A DNA stretch of 64,000 nucleotides from Vibrio ouci (GTDB lineage Bacteria; Pseudomonadota; Gammaproteobacteria; Enterobacterales; Vibrionaceae), in contig NZ_SATR01000003.1 in NCBI RefSeq assembly GCF_004551525.1, positions 178,952 through 242,951 on the forward strand. The letters are read 5' to 3'. Position 1 is the stretch's first letter. Each line of letters begins with the position of its first letter. This document shows, one piece after another, positions 1 through 8,543 of this stretch. Under the pieces are notes generated by a model. The model saw only the letters and a program-made list of their open reading frames with translations. It was not told where the DNA came from and did not search any database. Position numbers and translations under genes: made by a program.

Positions 1-1
1 T

Positions 2-325
2 ATGAAAAAGTTTATTTATTTGGTTATCGTTATATTCAGCCCTTTAGTTCACGCAGTCGAGTGGACTGAACCTAAGCTCGTTGAGCGCATTCACATAACA
101 AGTAATGGAACTTACTACTTTAAGGTAGCAAGTGGTTGGGGAGCTCCAAGTTGCAAAGAGGCTCCATATATTTTTATTCGTAAGAATGAAGCCGCAGCAG
201 CTGATGCGATATTAAGTTTGATTCTCGCATCACAATCTACGGGTAAGGCTATCAAAGCACGTGGTACTTGTGCGGACAAGGCTCATTTTCAGTTTGATTA
301 TGTTATTCAAATGAACCCTGAGTAA
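2..325 (+). CDS. Small exported protein of unknown function
   Basis: I do not recognise this 107-residue protein. It starts with a clear Sec signal peptide: two lysines, a hydrophobic stretch, then a likely cleavage after the V-H-A at residues 16-18. The mature part is about 89 residues with exactly two cysteines, C51 and C90, which could form one disulfide in the periplasm or outside the cell. No lipobox is visible. The ATG lies at the window edge, so its ribosome binding site and upstream neighbours cannot be seen. It runs in the same direction as pabA, with about 150 bases between them. Confidence 0.6.
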   Translation: MKKFIYLVIVIFSPLVHAVEWTEPKLVERIHITSNGTYYFKVASGWGAPSCKEAPYIFIRKNEAAAADAILSLILASQSTGKAIKARGTCADKAHFQFDYVIQMNPE

Positions 326-400
326 GCCGCCTTTATGCACTTTGTTTTATCAAAAAGTGTTTGATTGTTGACAGCAAGAGTTGAAATTATCTTTCTCCTA

Positions 401-435
401 GGTATTGCCTTTCTTTTCCGGTACTGCACAATACC
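401..435. repeat. 7-bp inverted repeat upstream of pabA
   Basis: GGTATTG at 401-407 is repeated in inverted form as CAATACC at 429-435, with 21 bases between. It lies 41 bases before the pabA ATG, so it could be an operator or a leader hairpin. No named factor is suggested. Confidence 0.3.
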
Positions 436-475
436 GCCCCTAACCAAGAAATTTATCAACGCTAGTCTCCGAGTA

Positions 476-1063
476 ATGCTGTTAATCATCGATAACTACG
501 ACTCTTTTACTTATAACCTGTACCAGTACTTTTGTGAGTTAGGTGCTGAGGTGAAAGTAGTGCGTAATGACGAAATTAGCTTAGAGCAGATTGAAGCGCT
601 AAATCCTACCCATTTGGTCATTTCTCCGGGGCCGTGTACACCCAATGAAGCGGGTATTTCGCTTGCAGCGATTGAGCACCTTGCTGGAAAGCTACCCATC
701 CTTGGTGTCTGTTTAGGCCATCAGGCGATTGCCCAAGTATTCGGTGGTGAAGTAGTGCGAGCGAGAGAGGTGATGCATGGTAAAACGTCGCCAATTGCTC
801 ACAATGATCGCAGTGTTTTCGCAGGATTGAATAACCCTTTGACCGTGACACGTTATCACTCCCTAGTAGTGAAAAACGGCACGCTACCGGATTGTTTTGA
901 GCTGACAGCTTGGACCCAACTGGTAGATGGCAGCATGGATGAAATCATGGGTTATCAACACAAAACCTTGCCAATTGATGCGGTTCAGTTCCACCCTGAG
1001 TCGATTAAAACGGAGCAAGGCCATCAGATCCTTGCCAACTTTATTGCCCGAGCGCCGCTTTAA
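476..1063 (+). CDS. pabA: Aminodeoxychorismate synthase component II (glutamine amidotransferase)
   Basis: This 195-residue class I glutamine amidotransferase supplies ammonia to PabB for 4-amino-4-deoxychorismate, a folate precursor. The nucleophile elbow G-V-C-L-G-H places the catalytic cysteine at C79, and H173 and E175 of F-H-P-E-S complete the triad. The frame is open upstream to a TTG at 365, but those 37 residues are hydrophobic and unlike the family, so the ATG at 476 is the likely start; the family begins [10 protein letters not shown]. It resembles TrpG closely, so it could also serve anthranilate synthase, but the position beside argD without trp genes favours pabA. Confidence 0.93.
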   Translation: MLLIIDNYDSFTYNLYQYFCELGAEVKVVRNDEISLEQIEALNPTHLVISPGPCTPNEAGISLAAIEHLAGKLPILGVCLGHQAIAQVFGGEVVRAREVMHGKTSPIAHNDRSVFAGLNNPLTVTRYHSLVVKNGTLPDCFELTAWTQLVDGSMDEIMGYQHKTLPIDAVQFHPESIKTEQGHQILANFIARAPL

Positions 1064-1269
1064 AACACCAATTCCAGTGGCTGCTATTCGGTTAAAGCCT
1101 GACTTAGATCACTTTTCTTAACATTTTCTTCATAAACCTTGCAGCGGATACTTTGTGAAAAAGTATGCGTAGAGTTTGTCACGCCTACTTCTCAGCCCTT
1201 ATCGCGACTAAGATTAACCATAGCTTATCTTTAATATAAGAATATATTGCTTCATAAATGTGAAAGGGT

Positions 1270-1308
1270 AATGCATAAATACTCAAGGATTATGAGTATC
1301 AGACTTCT
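1270..1308. promoter_or_regulatory. Candidate tandem ArgR boxes upstream of argD/astC
   Basis: The 14-mer TGCATAAATACTCA at 1272-1285 fits the enterobacterial ARG-box core TGNATWWWWATNCA at all but one position. A weaker second box starts at the usual 3-base spacing (1291-1308, TG at 1293). The same segment holds a perfect 7-bp inverted repeat, ATACTCA (1279-1285) and TGAGTAT (1293-1299), which could instead be the site of another dimeric regulator. It lies roughly 75-100 bases upstream of the proposed start of transcription. The match is seen in the sequence; binding is inferred. Confidence 0.4.
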
Positions 1309-1337
1309 TAGTGGCGATTAAAAAGAATAAACCACTA

Positions 1338-1367
1338 TTGAAATGGTTAATTAAATGTAAATACAAT
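1338..1367 (+). promoter_or_regulatory. Candidate sigma-70 promoter of argD/astC
   Basis: TTGAAA at 1338-1343 and TACAAT at 1362-1367 are separated by 18 bases. This is the best pair in the 401-base gap 1064-1464, which otherwise holds only the ArgR-like boxes. Transcription would start near 1374, giving a leader of about 90 bases. E. coli astC uses sigma-54; I see no GG-N10-GC element here. Confidence 0.5.
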
Positions 1368-1464
1368 GCCGTAGTTGCTTAAAAGCAAAACAATATCTTA
1401 TTTCATTGAATCGAAGTAAGGACACCATATTCGCTATGCATGCGGTATTAAGAGGGAATGTGCA

Positions 1465-2679
1465 ATGACTGTAGAAAATAAAGTAGAACGCGGTTTGTTT
1501 GATGAGGTAATGGTACCTTGTTACAACCCAATGGAAATGATTCCAGTAAAAGGCGAAGGCGCTCGAGTTTGGGACCAACAGGGGACTGAATATATCGACT
1601 TTGCTGGTGGTATTGCCGTGAGCTGCCTAGGTCATTGTCACCCTGCAATGGTGAACGCGTTAACTGAGCAAGGTCAGAAGATTTGGCACCTAAGTAACGT
1701 AATGACTAACGAACCAGCACTACGCTTAGCGAAAAAGCTTACTGATGTATGTTTCGCTGAGAAAGTGTTCTTTGCTAACTCTGGCGCAGAAGCGAACGAA
1801 GCGGCACTTAAGTTAGCTCGTCGTTACGCAGCTGATGAGTTTGGCCCAGAGAAATCAGAAATCATCGCATTTAAACAAGGCTTCCACGGTCGTACTTTCT
1901 TTACCGTTACTGTTGGTGGTCAAGCGGCTTACTCAGACGGCTTTGGTCCTAAGCCGGGTGATGTTACTCACCTACCATACAATGATGTCGAAGCGCTAAA
2001 AGCTCATATCTCAGATCGCACTTGTGCCATCATGATGGAGCCACTTCAAGGTGAAGGCGGCATCATCTCTCCAACTGATGAATTCGTACAGACAGTGCGT
2101 GAACTGTGTGACAAGCACAATGCACTACTGATTTTTGATGAAGTACAAACTGGTAACGGTCGTACTGGTAATTTCTACGCATACCAAGGTCTGGGTGTAA
2201 CGCCAGACATCCTAAGTACTGCGAAATCACTTGGTGGTGGTTTCCCTATCGGCGCAATGCTTACGACAACTAAGCTTTCTAAGCACCTGAAAGTCGGTAC
2301 ACATGGCTCAACTTACGGCGGTAACCCACTGGCATGTGCAGTTGCAGAAGCTGTGGTTGATGTTGTTAGCGCACCAGAAACACTAGCCGGTGTTGCAGAG
2401 CGTGAAGCGCTGTTCCGTGAGGGCTTAGCTAAACTTAATGATAAGTACAACATGTTCGAAGAAGTGCGTGGTAAGGGCTTATTGCTTGGCGCTGCACTGA
2501 ATGAAGATTGGCAAGGCCGTGCTCGCGACGTATTGGTTGCAGCAGGAAAAGAAGGCCTAATGGTGCTAGTGGCAGGAGCAAACGTAGTGCGTTTCACTCC
2601 ATCACTGGTCATCACTAAAGAAGAAATTGAAGAAGGATTAGCGCGCCTAGATAAAGCTCTAGCAACGCTAGTTAAATAA
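1465..2679 (+). CDS. argD: Acetylornithine / succinylornithine aminotransferase
   Basis: A 404-residue class III PLP-dependent aminotransferase. It converts N-acetyl-glutamate semialdehyde with glutamate to N-acetylornithine in arginine synthesis. In this context it probably also transaminates N-succinylornithine in arginine breakdown (AstC role). The PLP lysine is K254 in [12 protein letters not shown], and the cofactor loop N-S-G-A-E-A-N-E-A is present. Length and start match the family. It is followed by an ERIC-like repeat, then astA and astD, which argues for a dual ArgD/AstC function as in other Vibrio and E. coli. A GC-rich hairpin at about 2693-2719 without a T tract follows the stop. 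Confidence 0.93.
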   Translation: MTVENKVERGLFDEVMVPCYNPMEMIPVKGEGARVWDQQGTEYIDFAGGIAVSCLGHCHPAMVNALTEQGQKIWHLSNVMTNEPALRLAKKLTDVCFAEKVFFANSGAEANEAALKLARRYAADEFGPEKSEIIAFKQGFHGRTFFTVTVGGQAAYSDGFGPKPGDVTHLPYNDVEALKAHISDRTCAIMMEPLQGEGGIISPTDEFVQTVRELCDKHNALLIFDEVQTGNGRTGNFYAYQGLGVTPDILSTAKSLGGGFPIGAMLTTTKLSKHLKVGTHGSTYGGNPLACAVAEAVVDVVSAPETLAGVAEREALFREGLAKLNDKYNMFEEVRGKGLLLGAALNEDWQGRARDVLVAAGKEGLMVLVAGANVVRFTPSLVITKEEIEEGLARLDKALATLVK

Positions 2680-2721
2680 TAATTAAACAAACCGGGGGAG
2701 CTGTTTTCCATAGCTCTCCCA

Positions 2722-2884
2722 ATACCAGTGCTATCGGTCATGTGTTCAGGTAGTTGCGCAGGAAAAATCGCTTAGAACAAGGCGTGGCTTGTAGCGAGCT
2801 AGCGGGCCTAACTTCAAAAGCCACAACGCAGTTATCAGCGATTTTAACCAGCAAAAACGAATAGATGACCGATAGCATTGGTAT
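2722..2884. repeat. ERIC-like 163-bp imperfect palindrome
   Basis: The two ends are near-perfect inverted copies: ATACC..TGCTATCGGTCAT at 2722-2741 against its complement ending in GGTAT at 2884. Inner arms also pair: AAAATCGCT (2764-2772) with AGCGATTTT (2837-2845), and GTGGCTT (2784-2790) with AAGCCAC (2818-2824). The whole unit can therefore fold into one long hairpin. Size and architecture fit the ERIC/IRU type of intergenic repeat found in enterics and Vibrio; assignment to that family is from memory. It sits between argD and astA and ends 22 bases before the astA start. Its right end supplies an upstream in-frame ATG that should not be taken as the astA start. Confidence 0.8.
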
Positions 2885-2906
2885 CCCGCATCAGGAGGGA
2901 GTATCG

Positions 2907-3926
2907 ATGCTGGTTGTTCGCCCTATCGCAATGTCGGACTACGACGCGCTGCACACATGTGCGGTTGAGTCGGGTCATGGATTTACATCTCTACCGGTTA
3001 ACGAAGAACTGTTAACTAACCGTATTACTCATTCAGAATATAGCTTCACAAAACCAGAGGTTACAGAACCTGGTGATGAAGGCTATCTGATGGTTGGCTT
3101 TGATAGCGAAACCGGTGAAGTCGCTGGTTGTACAGGTATCGAAGCATCCATTGGTTGGGATGTACCTTTCTACTCATATCACATCAGTACCGTGGTGCAT
3201 TCATCGCCGAAACTGGGTGTGAATAACGTCGTTAAGCTACTGACGTTTGGCAACAACTACACAGGCTGTAGTGAGATTTGTACTCTATTCCTGAGACCAA
3301 CATTTCGCGGTGGCTTAAATGGCCGCCTAATGTCGAAATGTCGTTTTCTAATGATGGCAGAGCATCCGCACCGCTTCTCTAAAACCGTGTTTGCTGAGAT
3401 GCGTGGTGTCTCAGATGAAGAAGGTAACTCACCATTCTGGCAATGGCTGCAAGAGCACTTCTTCTCGATTGATTTCACCATGGCTGATTACCTAACCGGT
3501 ATCGGTAAGAAAGGCTTCATCGCTGATCTGATGCCAAAACTGCCAATCTACATCAACTTACTGAGCAAAGAAGCGCAAGCAGTGATTGGTCAGGTACATG
3601 ACAACACCAAGCCAGCGCTACGTCTACTTGAAAAAGAAGGCTTCACTTGCCGCAACTACGTCGACATCTTTGATGGCGGCCCAACGGTCGAGTGTGATGT
3701 GCGAAATATTGAATCAGTGCGTCACTCTATCCGTGCCAAAGTGACGATCGCAGAGCATACCAGCTCGCAAGATTACCTAATGTCTAACACTTCGTTCGAA
3801 GATTTCCGTGCAACAGCAGCCAAAGCGGCCCATGACCATGAGTCAGAATCAGTGATTCTTTCACCAGAAGTCGCGCAAGCATTGAAAGTCAACGAAGGCG
3901 ACTATGTTCGCATGCTAGCTCAGTAA
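2907..3926 (+). CDS. astA: Arginine N-succinyltransferase
   Basis: AstA transfers the succinyl group of succinyl-CoA to the alpha-amino group of arginine, the first step of the AST arginine-degradation route. The product is 339 residues, close to the 344 of E. coli, with the family opening M-L-V-V-R-P-I and the conserved T-L-F-L-R-P and G-R-L-M-S motifs near residues 130-150. The frame is open from an ATG at 2865, but the ATG at 2907 has a strong AGGAGGGA six bases upstream, and the extra 14 residues would be encoded by the repeat. It is followed by astD after 35 bases. Confidence 0.95.
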   Translation: MLVVRPIAMSDYDALHTCAVESGHGFTSLPVNEELLTNRITHSEYSFTKPEVTEPGDEGYLMVGFDSETGEVAGCTGIEASIGWDVPFYSYHISTVVHSSPKLGVNNVVKLLTFGNNYTGCSEICTLFLRPTFRGGLNGRLMSKCRFLMMAEHPHRFSKTVFAEMRGVSDEEGNSPFWQWLQEHFFSIDFTMADYLTGIGKKGFIADLMPKLPIYINLLSKEAQAVIGQVHDNTKPALRLLEKEGFTCRNYVDIFDGGPTVECDVRNIESVRHSIRAKVTIAEHTSSQDYLMSNTSFEDFRATAAKAAHDHESESVILSPEVAQALKVNEGDYVRMLAQ

Positions 3927-3961
3927 CGCTGAGATTAAGAACAAATTTGAAGGAACAAGTT

Positions 3962-5419
3962 ATGACACATTGGATTGCAGGTGAATGGGTTGCAGGTCAA
4001 GGTGAGTCAATGAACTCACAAAGCCCATATAACAATGACGTCATCTGGCAAGGTGAAAGTGCAACTCCAGAGCAAGTTGAGCAAGCGGTTTCAGCAGCAC
4101 GCAGCGCGTTTGTAGGCTGGAAAAAAATGACCTTTGCTGAGCGTGAAGCGATTGTGCTCGCATTTGCTGAGAAGGTAAAAGAGAACAGCGAGCAGATCGC
4201 TGAAATCATCGCCAAAGAAACCGGTAAACCGATTTGGGAAACGCGCACAGAAGCGGCGGCTATGGCAGGTAAGATTGCTATCTCGATTCGTGCCTACCAT
4301 GACCGTACTGGTGAAGCGCAGCGTGAAGCCGCTGGCAACCAAATTGTCCTTCGCCACCGCCCGCTAGGCGTGATGGCGGTATTTGGTCCTTATAACTTCC
4401 CAGGTCACTTACCTAATGGTCACATTGTGCCGGCGCTACTTGCGGGTAACACTGTGGTATTTAAGCCTTCAGAGCAAACGCCGCTAACCGGTGAGTTTGC
4501 AATGAAACTGTGGGATCAAGTAGGCCTACCAAAAGGTGTTATCAACCTAGTACAAGGCGCGAAAGAAACGGGGATTGCGTTAGCAGATTCGAAAGGTCTT
4601 GATGGTGTGCTGTTTACTGGCAGTGCGAACACCGGCCATATCCTGCATAAACAGTTTGCTGGGCAGCCGGGCAAAATGCTGGCGCTGGAGATGGGTGGTA
4701 ACAACCCGATGGTGATTTCTGAAAACTACGGTGAAGTGGATGCGACGGTTTATACCATTATTCAGTCTGCCTTTATCAGTGCCGGTCAACGCTGTACCTG
4801 TGCGCGTCGCCTGTATGTGCCAGTAGGTGAGAAAGGTGACTTGTTGGTGAGCAAGCTAGTGGACGCAACCAAGAAGATTCGTGTTGATCAGCCATTTGCT
4901 GAACCTGCACCATTTATGGGGCCGCAAATATCTAAAGCAGCAGCTGACTTTATTCTTGCAGCGCAAGCAAATCTGCAAAAGCTTGGTGGTGAGAGTCTGA
5001 TTGAAGCGAAAGCGGGTCAAGCCGCGTTTGTTACTCCAGGAATCATCGACGTCACTGCGATCGCAGAGCTACCAGATGAAGAGTATTTTGGTCCATTGCT
5101 ACAAGTGGTTCGTTACCAAGGGCTAGAGAAAGCGGTAGAGCTGGCCAACGATACGCGCTTTGGTCTATCGGCTGGTCTAGTCTCTACCGATGACAGCGAA
5201 TGGGAATACTTTGTTGACCACATTCGTGCCGGCATCGTGAACCGTAACCGCCAGCTAACGGGCGCAAGTGGTGATGCACCATTTGGTGGCCCAGGTGCTT
5301 CGGGTAACCTACGACCAAGTGCGTACTACGCAGCTGATTACTGTGCTTATCCTATGGCATCAATGGAAGGTGGAGAAACTCTTCTGCCAGCAACATTGAG
5401 CCCAGGGCTAGAGCTATAA
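3962..5419 (+). CDS. astD: N-succinylglutamate 5-semialdehyde dehydrogenase
   Basis: This 485-residue NAD-dependent aldehyde dehydrogenase oxidises N-succinylglutamate semialdehyde to N-succinylglutamate, the fourth AST step. The family motifs F-G-P-Y-N-F-P-G-H (cofactor side), the general-base region L-E-M-G-G-N-N-P, and the catalytic cysteine C278 in G-Q-R-C-T-C-A-R-R are present. The ATG at 3962 follows AAGGAACA; a TTG five codons earlier is less likely. It is probably co-transcribed with astA and ends in a strong terminator. The genes for AstB and AstE are not in this window. Confidence 0.95.
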   Translation: MTHWIAGEWVAGQGESMNSQSPYNNDVIWQGESATPEQVEQAVSAARSAFVGWKKMTFAEREAIVLAFAEKVKENSEQIAEIIAKETGKPIWETRTEAAAMAGKIAISIRAYHDRTGEAQREAAGNQIVLRHRPLGVMAVFGPYNFPGHLPNGHIVPALLAGNTVVFKPSEQTPLTGEFAMKLWDQVGLPKGVINLVQGAKETGIALADSKGLDGVLFTGSANTGHILHKQFAGQPGKMLALEMGGNNPMVISENYGEVDATVYTIIQSAFISAGQRCTCARRLYVPVGEKGDLLVSKLVDATKKIRVDQPFAEPAPFMGPQISKAAADFILAAQANLQKLGGESLIEAKAGQAAFVTPGIIDVTAIAELPDEEYFGPLLQVVRYQGLEKAVELANDTRFGLSAGLVSTDDSEWEYFVDHIRAGIVNRNRQLTGASGDAPFGGPGASGNLRPSAYYAADYCAYPMASMEGGETLLPATLSPGLEL

Positions 5420-5463
5420 AAAAACATTAGGTCAAAGAACCTAAGTTAGGGAATTCCCTTCTT

Positions 5464-5486
5464 CCTCCCTGAGCTGGGAGGTTTTT
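5464..5486 (+). terminator. Rho-independent terminator of the ast genes
   Basis: CCTCCC (5464-5469) and GGGAGG (5476-5481) form a GC-rich stem with a six-base loop, followed directly by five T (5482-5486). Confidence 0.8.
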
Positions 5487-5501
5487 AACGTCACAGGTTG
5501 A

Positions 5502-5549
5502 AGGCTATCAGACTGATTATCTGGACAAATCGGTTTGGTAGCCTCTTTT
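5502..5549 (+). other. Second hairpin before the DUF1338 gene
   Basis: AGGCTATCAGAC (5502-5513) pairs imperfectly with GTTTGGTAGCCT (5533-5544), followed by CTTTT. It could be a second terminator or an attenuator in the leader of the next gene, whose start is 60 bases further on. Confidence 0.4.
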
Positions 5550-5604
5550 ATAACTTAACCAATAACAATAACGACTAACCCAATAACGTAAACAAGGAGG
5601 CGTT

Positions 5605-6396
5605 ATGACGCCAGATGCTTTATTCCAATCGTTATGGAAGGACTATATTCAACGCTTGTGTCCCTCTGCTGAAAAAGTGCATCAACTACTGCAAGAAGAT
5701 GAAGCGCTGATCAATGACCATATCGCGTTACGAACTTTCAATGTAGAGCCATTGGGTATTGCAACTTTAGCGCAGCCTTTCTTAGATGTTGGCTACAAAC
5801 CTTGCGGTGACTATCTGTTTGAAAGTAAGAAGCTGGTAGCCAAGCACTTTGAACATCCAGACCCGAAACAGCCAAAAGTGTTTATCAGTGAGCTCAAAGT
5901 GGAAGAGTGCTCAGAAGCACTGCAAGCTATCGTTGCTAAGCTTGTTGAGCAATTGGACACCAGTAAGCTAAAAGGTCATGAGTTCTTGTCTGGCGGTCGT
6001 TTATGGGACTTAAGCTATGCTGATTTCCAAACACTGGCGACAGAGAGCGAGTACGCTTCTTGGTTAGCGGCGCATGGCTATGGTGCCAACCACTTTACGG
6101 TCAGCGTCAATCAACTGAATGCCTTTGAGGAAGTGGTTGGCGTCAATAATCATCTCCGTGATGCAGGCTTTACCATTAACGAGTTTGGTGGTGAAGTGAA
6201 AGGCTCGCCAGAGGTACTGCTAGAGCAATCTTCAACTATGGCAGATAAAGTTGCGGTGCAGTTTAGCGAAGGGACTGAAATCATCCCAGGTGGTTTCTAT
6301 GAGTTTGCTAAGCGCTACCCAATGCCGAATGGTGAGCTTTACCCAGGGTTTGTTGCTGCATCTGCAGATAAGATCTTCGAAAGTACCAACGGCTAG
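5605..6396 (+). CDS. DUF1338 family protein (2-oxoadipate dioxygenase/decarboxylase-like)
   Basis: 263 residues of the DUF1338 family, whose characterised member HglS of Pseudomonas putida is an Fe(II) enzyme turning 2-oxoadipate into 2-hydroxyglutarate in lysine breakdown. H39 (N-D-H-I-A-L-R-T), H163 (A-N-H-F-T) and E233 (G-F-Y-E-F-A-K-R-Y) are spaced much like the metal ligands I recall for HglS, so it is probably a metal-dependent vicinal-oxygen-chelate fold enzyme. It is shorter than HglS, and the substrate is unknown. An AAGGAGG precedes the ATG. It lies between the ast genes and crp and has its own terminator, so a link to amino-acid catabolism is inferred only from position. Confidence 0.8.
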   Translation: MTPDALFQSLWKDYIQRLCPSAEKVHQLLQEDEALINDHIALRTFNVEPLGIATLAQPFLDVGYKPCGDYLFESKKLVAKHFEHPDPKQPKVFISELKVEECSEALQAIVAKLVEQLDTSKLKGHEFLSGGRLWDLSYADFQTLATESEYASWLAAHGYGANHFTVSVNQLNAFEEVVGVNNHLRDAGFTINEFGGEVKGSPEVLLEQSSTMADKVAVQFSEGTEIIPGGFYEFAKRYPMPNGELYPGFVAASADKIFESTNG

Positions 6397-6412
6397 CAGT
6401 GTTCGTCAGATA

Positions 6413-6443
6413 AAAAGAAAGCCACCGAGTAGGTGGCTTTTTT
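6413..6443. terminator. Bidirectional terminator between the DUF1338 gene and crp
   Basis: GCCACC (6421-6426) and GGTGGC (6432-6437) form a stem with loop GAGTA. An A-rich run precedes it and six T follow, so it can end transcription from both converging genes. Confidence 0.85.
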
Positions 6444-6465
6444 AATTCTTATTCGTTAATCGAAA

Positions 6466-7098
6466 TTAACGAGTACCGTATACAACGATTGTCTTACCGT
6501 GAGCAGAGATTAGGTTCTGCTCTTCTAGCATCTTCAAGATACGACCAACGGTTTCACGAGAACAGCCAACGATTTGACCAATCTCTTGACGAGTGATCTT
6601 AATCTGCATGCCGTCTGGGTGAGTCATTGCGTCAGGTTGTTTCGCTAGGTTTAGTAGCGTCTGAGCAATGCGGCCCGTTACGTCTAGGAATGCTAGGTCA
6701 CCCACTTTCTGGCTAGTCACTTGTAGGCGGCTTGCCATTTGCGCTGAAAGGCGCATTAGGATGTCTGGGTTAACTTGAATTAGTTGACGGAACTTCTTGA
6801 AAGAGATTTCTGCTACTTCACAAGGAGATTTAGCACGAACCCAAGCAGTACGCTCTTGATCTTCTTCGAATAGACCAAGCTCACCGATAAAGTCACCTTG
6901 GTTTAGGTAAGAAAGGATCATTTCCTTACCTTCTTCGTCCTTGATAAGAACCGCAACAGAGCCTTTAACGATGTAGTACAACGTCTCAGCTTTTTCGCCC
7001 GCATGAATCAGCGTGCTTTTTGATGGGTACTTATGAATATGACAGTGTGAAAGGAACCACTCTAATGTTGGGTCGGTTTGAGGTTTACCTAGAACCAT
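6466..7098 (-). CDS. crp: cAMP receptor protein CRP
   Basis: The 210-residue global regulator CRP (catabolite activator), almost residue for residue the E. coli protein. The N-terminal cyclic-nucleotide pocket is intact (G-E-L-G-L-F-E, then R-T-A-W where E. coli has R-S-A-W). The dimerisation helix F-L-D-V-T-G-R and the recognition helix [10 protein letters not shown] follow. A GAGGAAGTGAG precedes the ATG. It lies 241 bases downstream of prkB on the same strand and has its own promoter. In Vibrio CRP controls carbon use, competence and motility; several CRP-like sites occur in this window. Confidence 0.98.
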   Translation of the reverse strand: MVLGKPQTDPTLEWFLSHCHIHKYPSKSTLIHAGEKAETLYYIVKGSVAVLIKDEEGKEMILSYLNQGDFIGELGLFEEDQERTAWVRAKSPCEVAEISFKKFRQLIQVNPDILMRLSAQMASRLQVTSQKVGDLAFLDVTGRIAQTLLNLAKQPDAMTHPDGMQIKITRQEIGQIVGCSRETVGRILKMLEEQNLISAHGKTIVVYGTR

Positions 7099-7169
7099 AA
7101 TATCTCACTTCCTCTGCAGGGTACGCTTGCCGCTTTCCATGTTTTAGCAAAGCCTTAAATAGGCCTACT

Positions 7170-7198
7170 AGGATAAGAGCACTTTACAAATGCTGCAA
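7170..7198 (-). promoter_or_regulatory. Candidate crp promoter
   Basis: Read on the minus strand, TTGCAG (7198-7193) and TATCCT (7175-7170) are 17 bases apart. Transcription would begin near 7163, about 65 bases before the crp ATG. Confidence 0.5.
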
Positions 7199-7290
7199 GC
7201 CATCTTGTGTTTCGGTAAGAAATAGTATCCTTTTTCGAAAACGATTTCTTGATTTTAATCGGGTCAAGTGGTGTATTTACTACGCAAAAC

Positions 7291-7306
7291 TGTGCACATG
7301 ATCACG
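7291..7306. promoter_or_regulatory. Candidate CRP site upstream of crp
   Basis: TGTGC-N6-TCACG matches 8 of the 10 half-site bases of TGTGA-N6-TCACA. It lies between prkB and crp, about 135 bases upstream of the proposed crp start of transcription, and might mediate autoregulation. E. coli crp is autoregulated, but with different site positions. Confidence 0.35.
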
Positions 7307-7339
7307 GTATGAAAAGTAATCGTGCTCTAGCCATGAGTA

Positions 7340-8209
7340 TTAGCCAATTTTTCCCGTTTCGATTAATTGTTGAAGAATAGGTCGTACGATTAATTCCATC
7401 GCAAAACTCATCTTACCGCCCGGTACAACGATGGTGTTATGACGCGACATAAACGAACCATCAATCATTGCCAGTAGGTAAGGGTAATCAACATTCTTGA
7501 TGCCACGAAGGCGAATCACCACAAAACTCTCATCTAGGCTTGGAATACCTTTGGCGTTGAGTGGGTTTGACGTATCCACCGTCGGGACACGCTGAAAGTT
7601 AATATGAGTGCGAGAAAACTGCGGCGTAATGTAGTTTAGGTAGTCGTCCATTGAACGAACTATCGAATCCATCACCGCTTCACGTGAATGGCCTCGGTCT
7701 CGTGTGTCACGGACAAATTTTTGAATCCATTCAAGGTTAACGATCGGCACCATACCAATCAGGAAGTCGACATGTTGCGCGACATTGACGTCACCATCAA
7801 CCACACCGCCATGCAGACCTTCGTAGAATAGAACGTCTGAGTTTTCCGGTAGATCTTGCCACGGGGTAAAGGTGCCCGGCATTTGGTTGTAAGGGACAGC
7901 TTCATCAAAAGTGTGTAGGTAACGACGTACTTGACCAGTGCCTTCTTGACCATACTGACGGAAGAACTCCGCTAGACCACCAAAGTCATTAGCTTGCGGG
8001 CCGAAATAGCTGATATGACGACCCTGCTCACGAGCTTTACGGATTTCGACATCCATTTCCGGGCGAGTGAAACGGTGAAAACTGTCTCCTTCAACCCAGG
8101 CTGGCTTAACGTTCATCATGTTGAACATCTTGCGGAAAGCTTCTGAGGTAGTAGTGGTTCCGGCTCCGGACGAACCAGTAACGGCAATAATAGGGTGTTT
8201 TGCTGACAT
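7340..8209 (-). CDS. prkB: Phosphoribulokinase-family protein PrkB
   Basis: 289 residues of the bacterial phosphoribulokinase/uridine kinase family. A P-loop G-S-S-G-A-G-T-T lies at residues 12-19, right after the first strand. Autotrophic PRK makes ribulose-1,5-bisphosphate, but no RuBisCO is known in this group, and the true substrate of PrkB in enterics and Vibrio is unsettled. The yheS-yheT-yheU-prkB-crp neighbourhood is the same as in E. coli apart from yhfA, which is missing here. An AAGG precedes the ATG. Confidence 0.9.
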   Translation of the reverse strand: MSAKHPIIAVTGSSGAGTTTTSEAFRKMFNMMNVKPAWVEGDSFHRFTRPEMDVEIRKAREQGRHISYFGPQANDFGGLAEFFRQYGQEGTGQVRRYLHTFDEAVPYNQMPGTFTPWQDLPENSDVLFYEGLHGGVVDGDVNVAQHVDFLIGMVPIVNLEWIQKFVRDTRDRGHSREAVMDSIVRSMDDYLNYITPQFSRTHINFQRVPTVDTSNPLNAKGIPSLDESFVVIRLRGIKNVDYPYLLAMIDGSFMSRHNTIVVPGGKMSFAMELIVRPILQQLIETGKIG

Positions 8210-8291
8210 GACAAACCTTGTCTGAGAGTACGTTCCTGTAATCGACGTCCACTATAGCATGCTTTGCTTGGACGTCACTGTATGCAGTTCT

Positions 8292-8504
8292 CTAAAATCG
8301 ATTTTTGAGTTGAATGTCGACCGTTTCATGTAACTCAGAGAAAACCACCACGGCGTCTCCTGACTCAAGCTGCTTTTTGATTTGGTCAATTTTGCTTTGC
8401 AGCGAAATCTCTACCGCGCCGTAGTCAGTCCCTTCTCGCAGGACAAATTCTTTGATTAGGTTGTCCAGCGTGTCTGGATCGATTTGTTGCCAAGGAACAA
8501 TCAT
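8292..8504 (-). CDS. yheU: UPF0270 family protein YheU
   Basis: A 70-residue member of the UPF0270 family, almost the length of E. coli YheU (72). It opens M-I-V-P-W-Q-Q-I, typical of the family, and is predicted soluble and mostly helical. No function is established. It lies 39 bases downstream of yheT and 82 bases upstream of prkB on the same strand, with AGAGG before the ATG, so it is probably part of the yheS-prkB transcription unit. Confidence 0.88.
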   Translation of the reverse strand: MIVPWQQIDPDTLDNLIKEFVLREGTDYGAVEISLQSKIDQIKKQLESGDAVVVFSELHETVDIQLKNRF

Positions 8505-8543
8505 AAATACCTCTAGATTTTATGTTCGTTGTAGACGCCGCTA

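Noticed and set aside
2693..2719. A terminator for argD
   Set aside because: The GC-rich stem with one G.T pair has no T tract after it.
2865..2906. Upstream start of astA adding 14 residues
   Set aside because: The codons are within the ERIC-like repeat and its flank; the ATG at 2907 has a strong AGGAGGGA and fits the family length.
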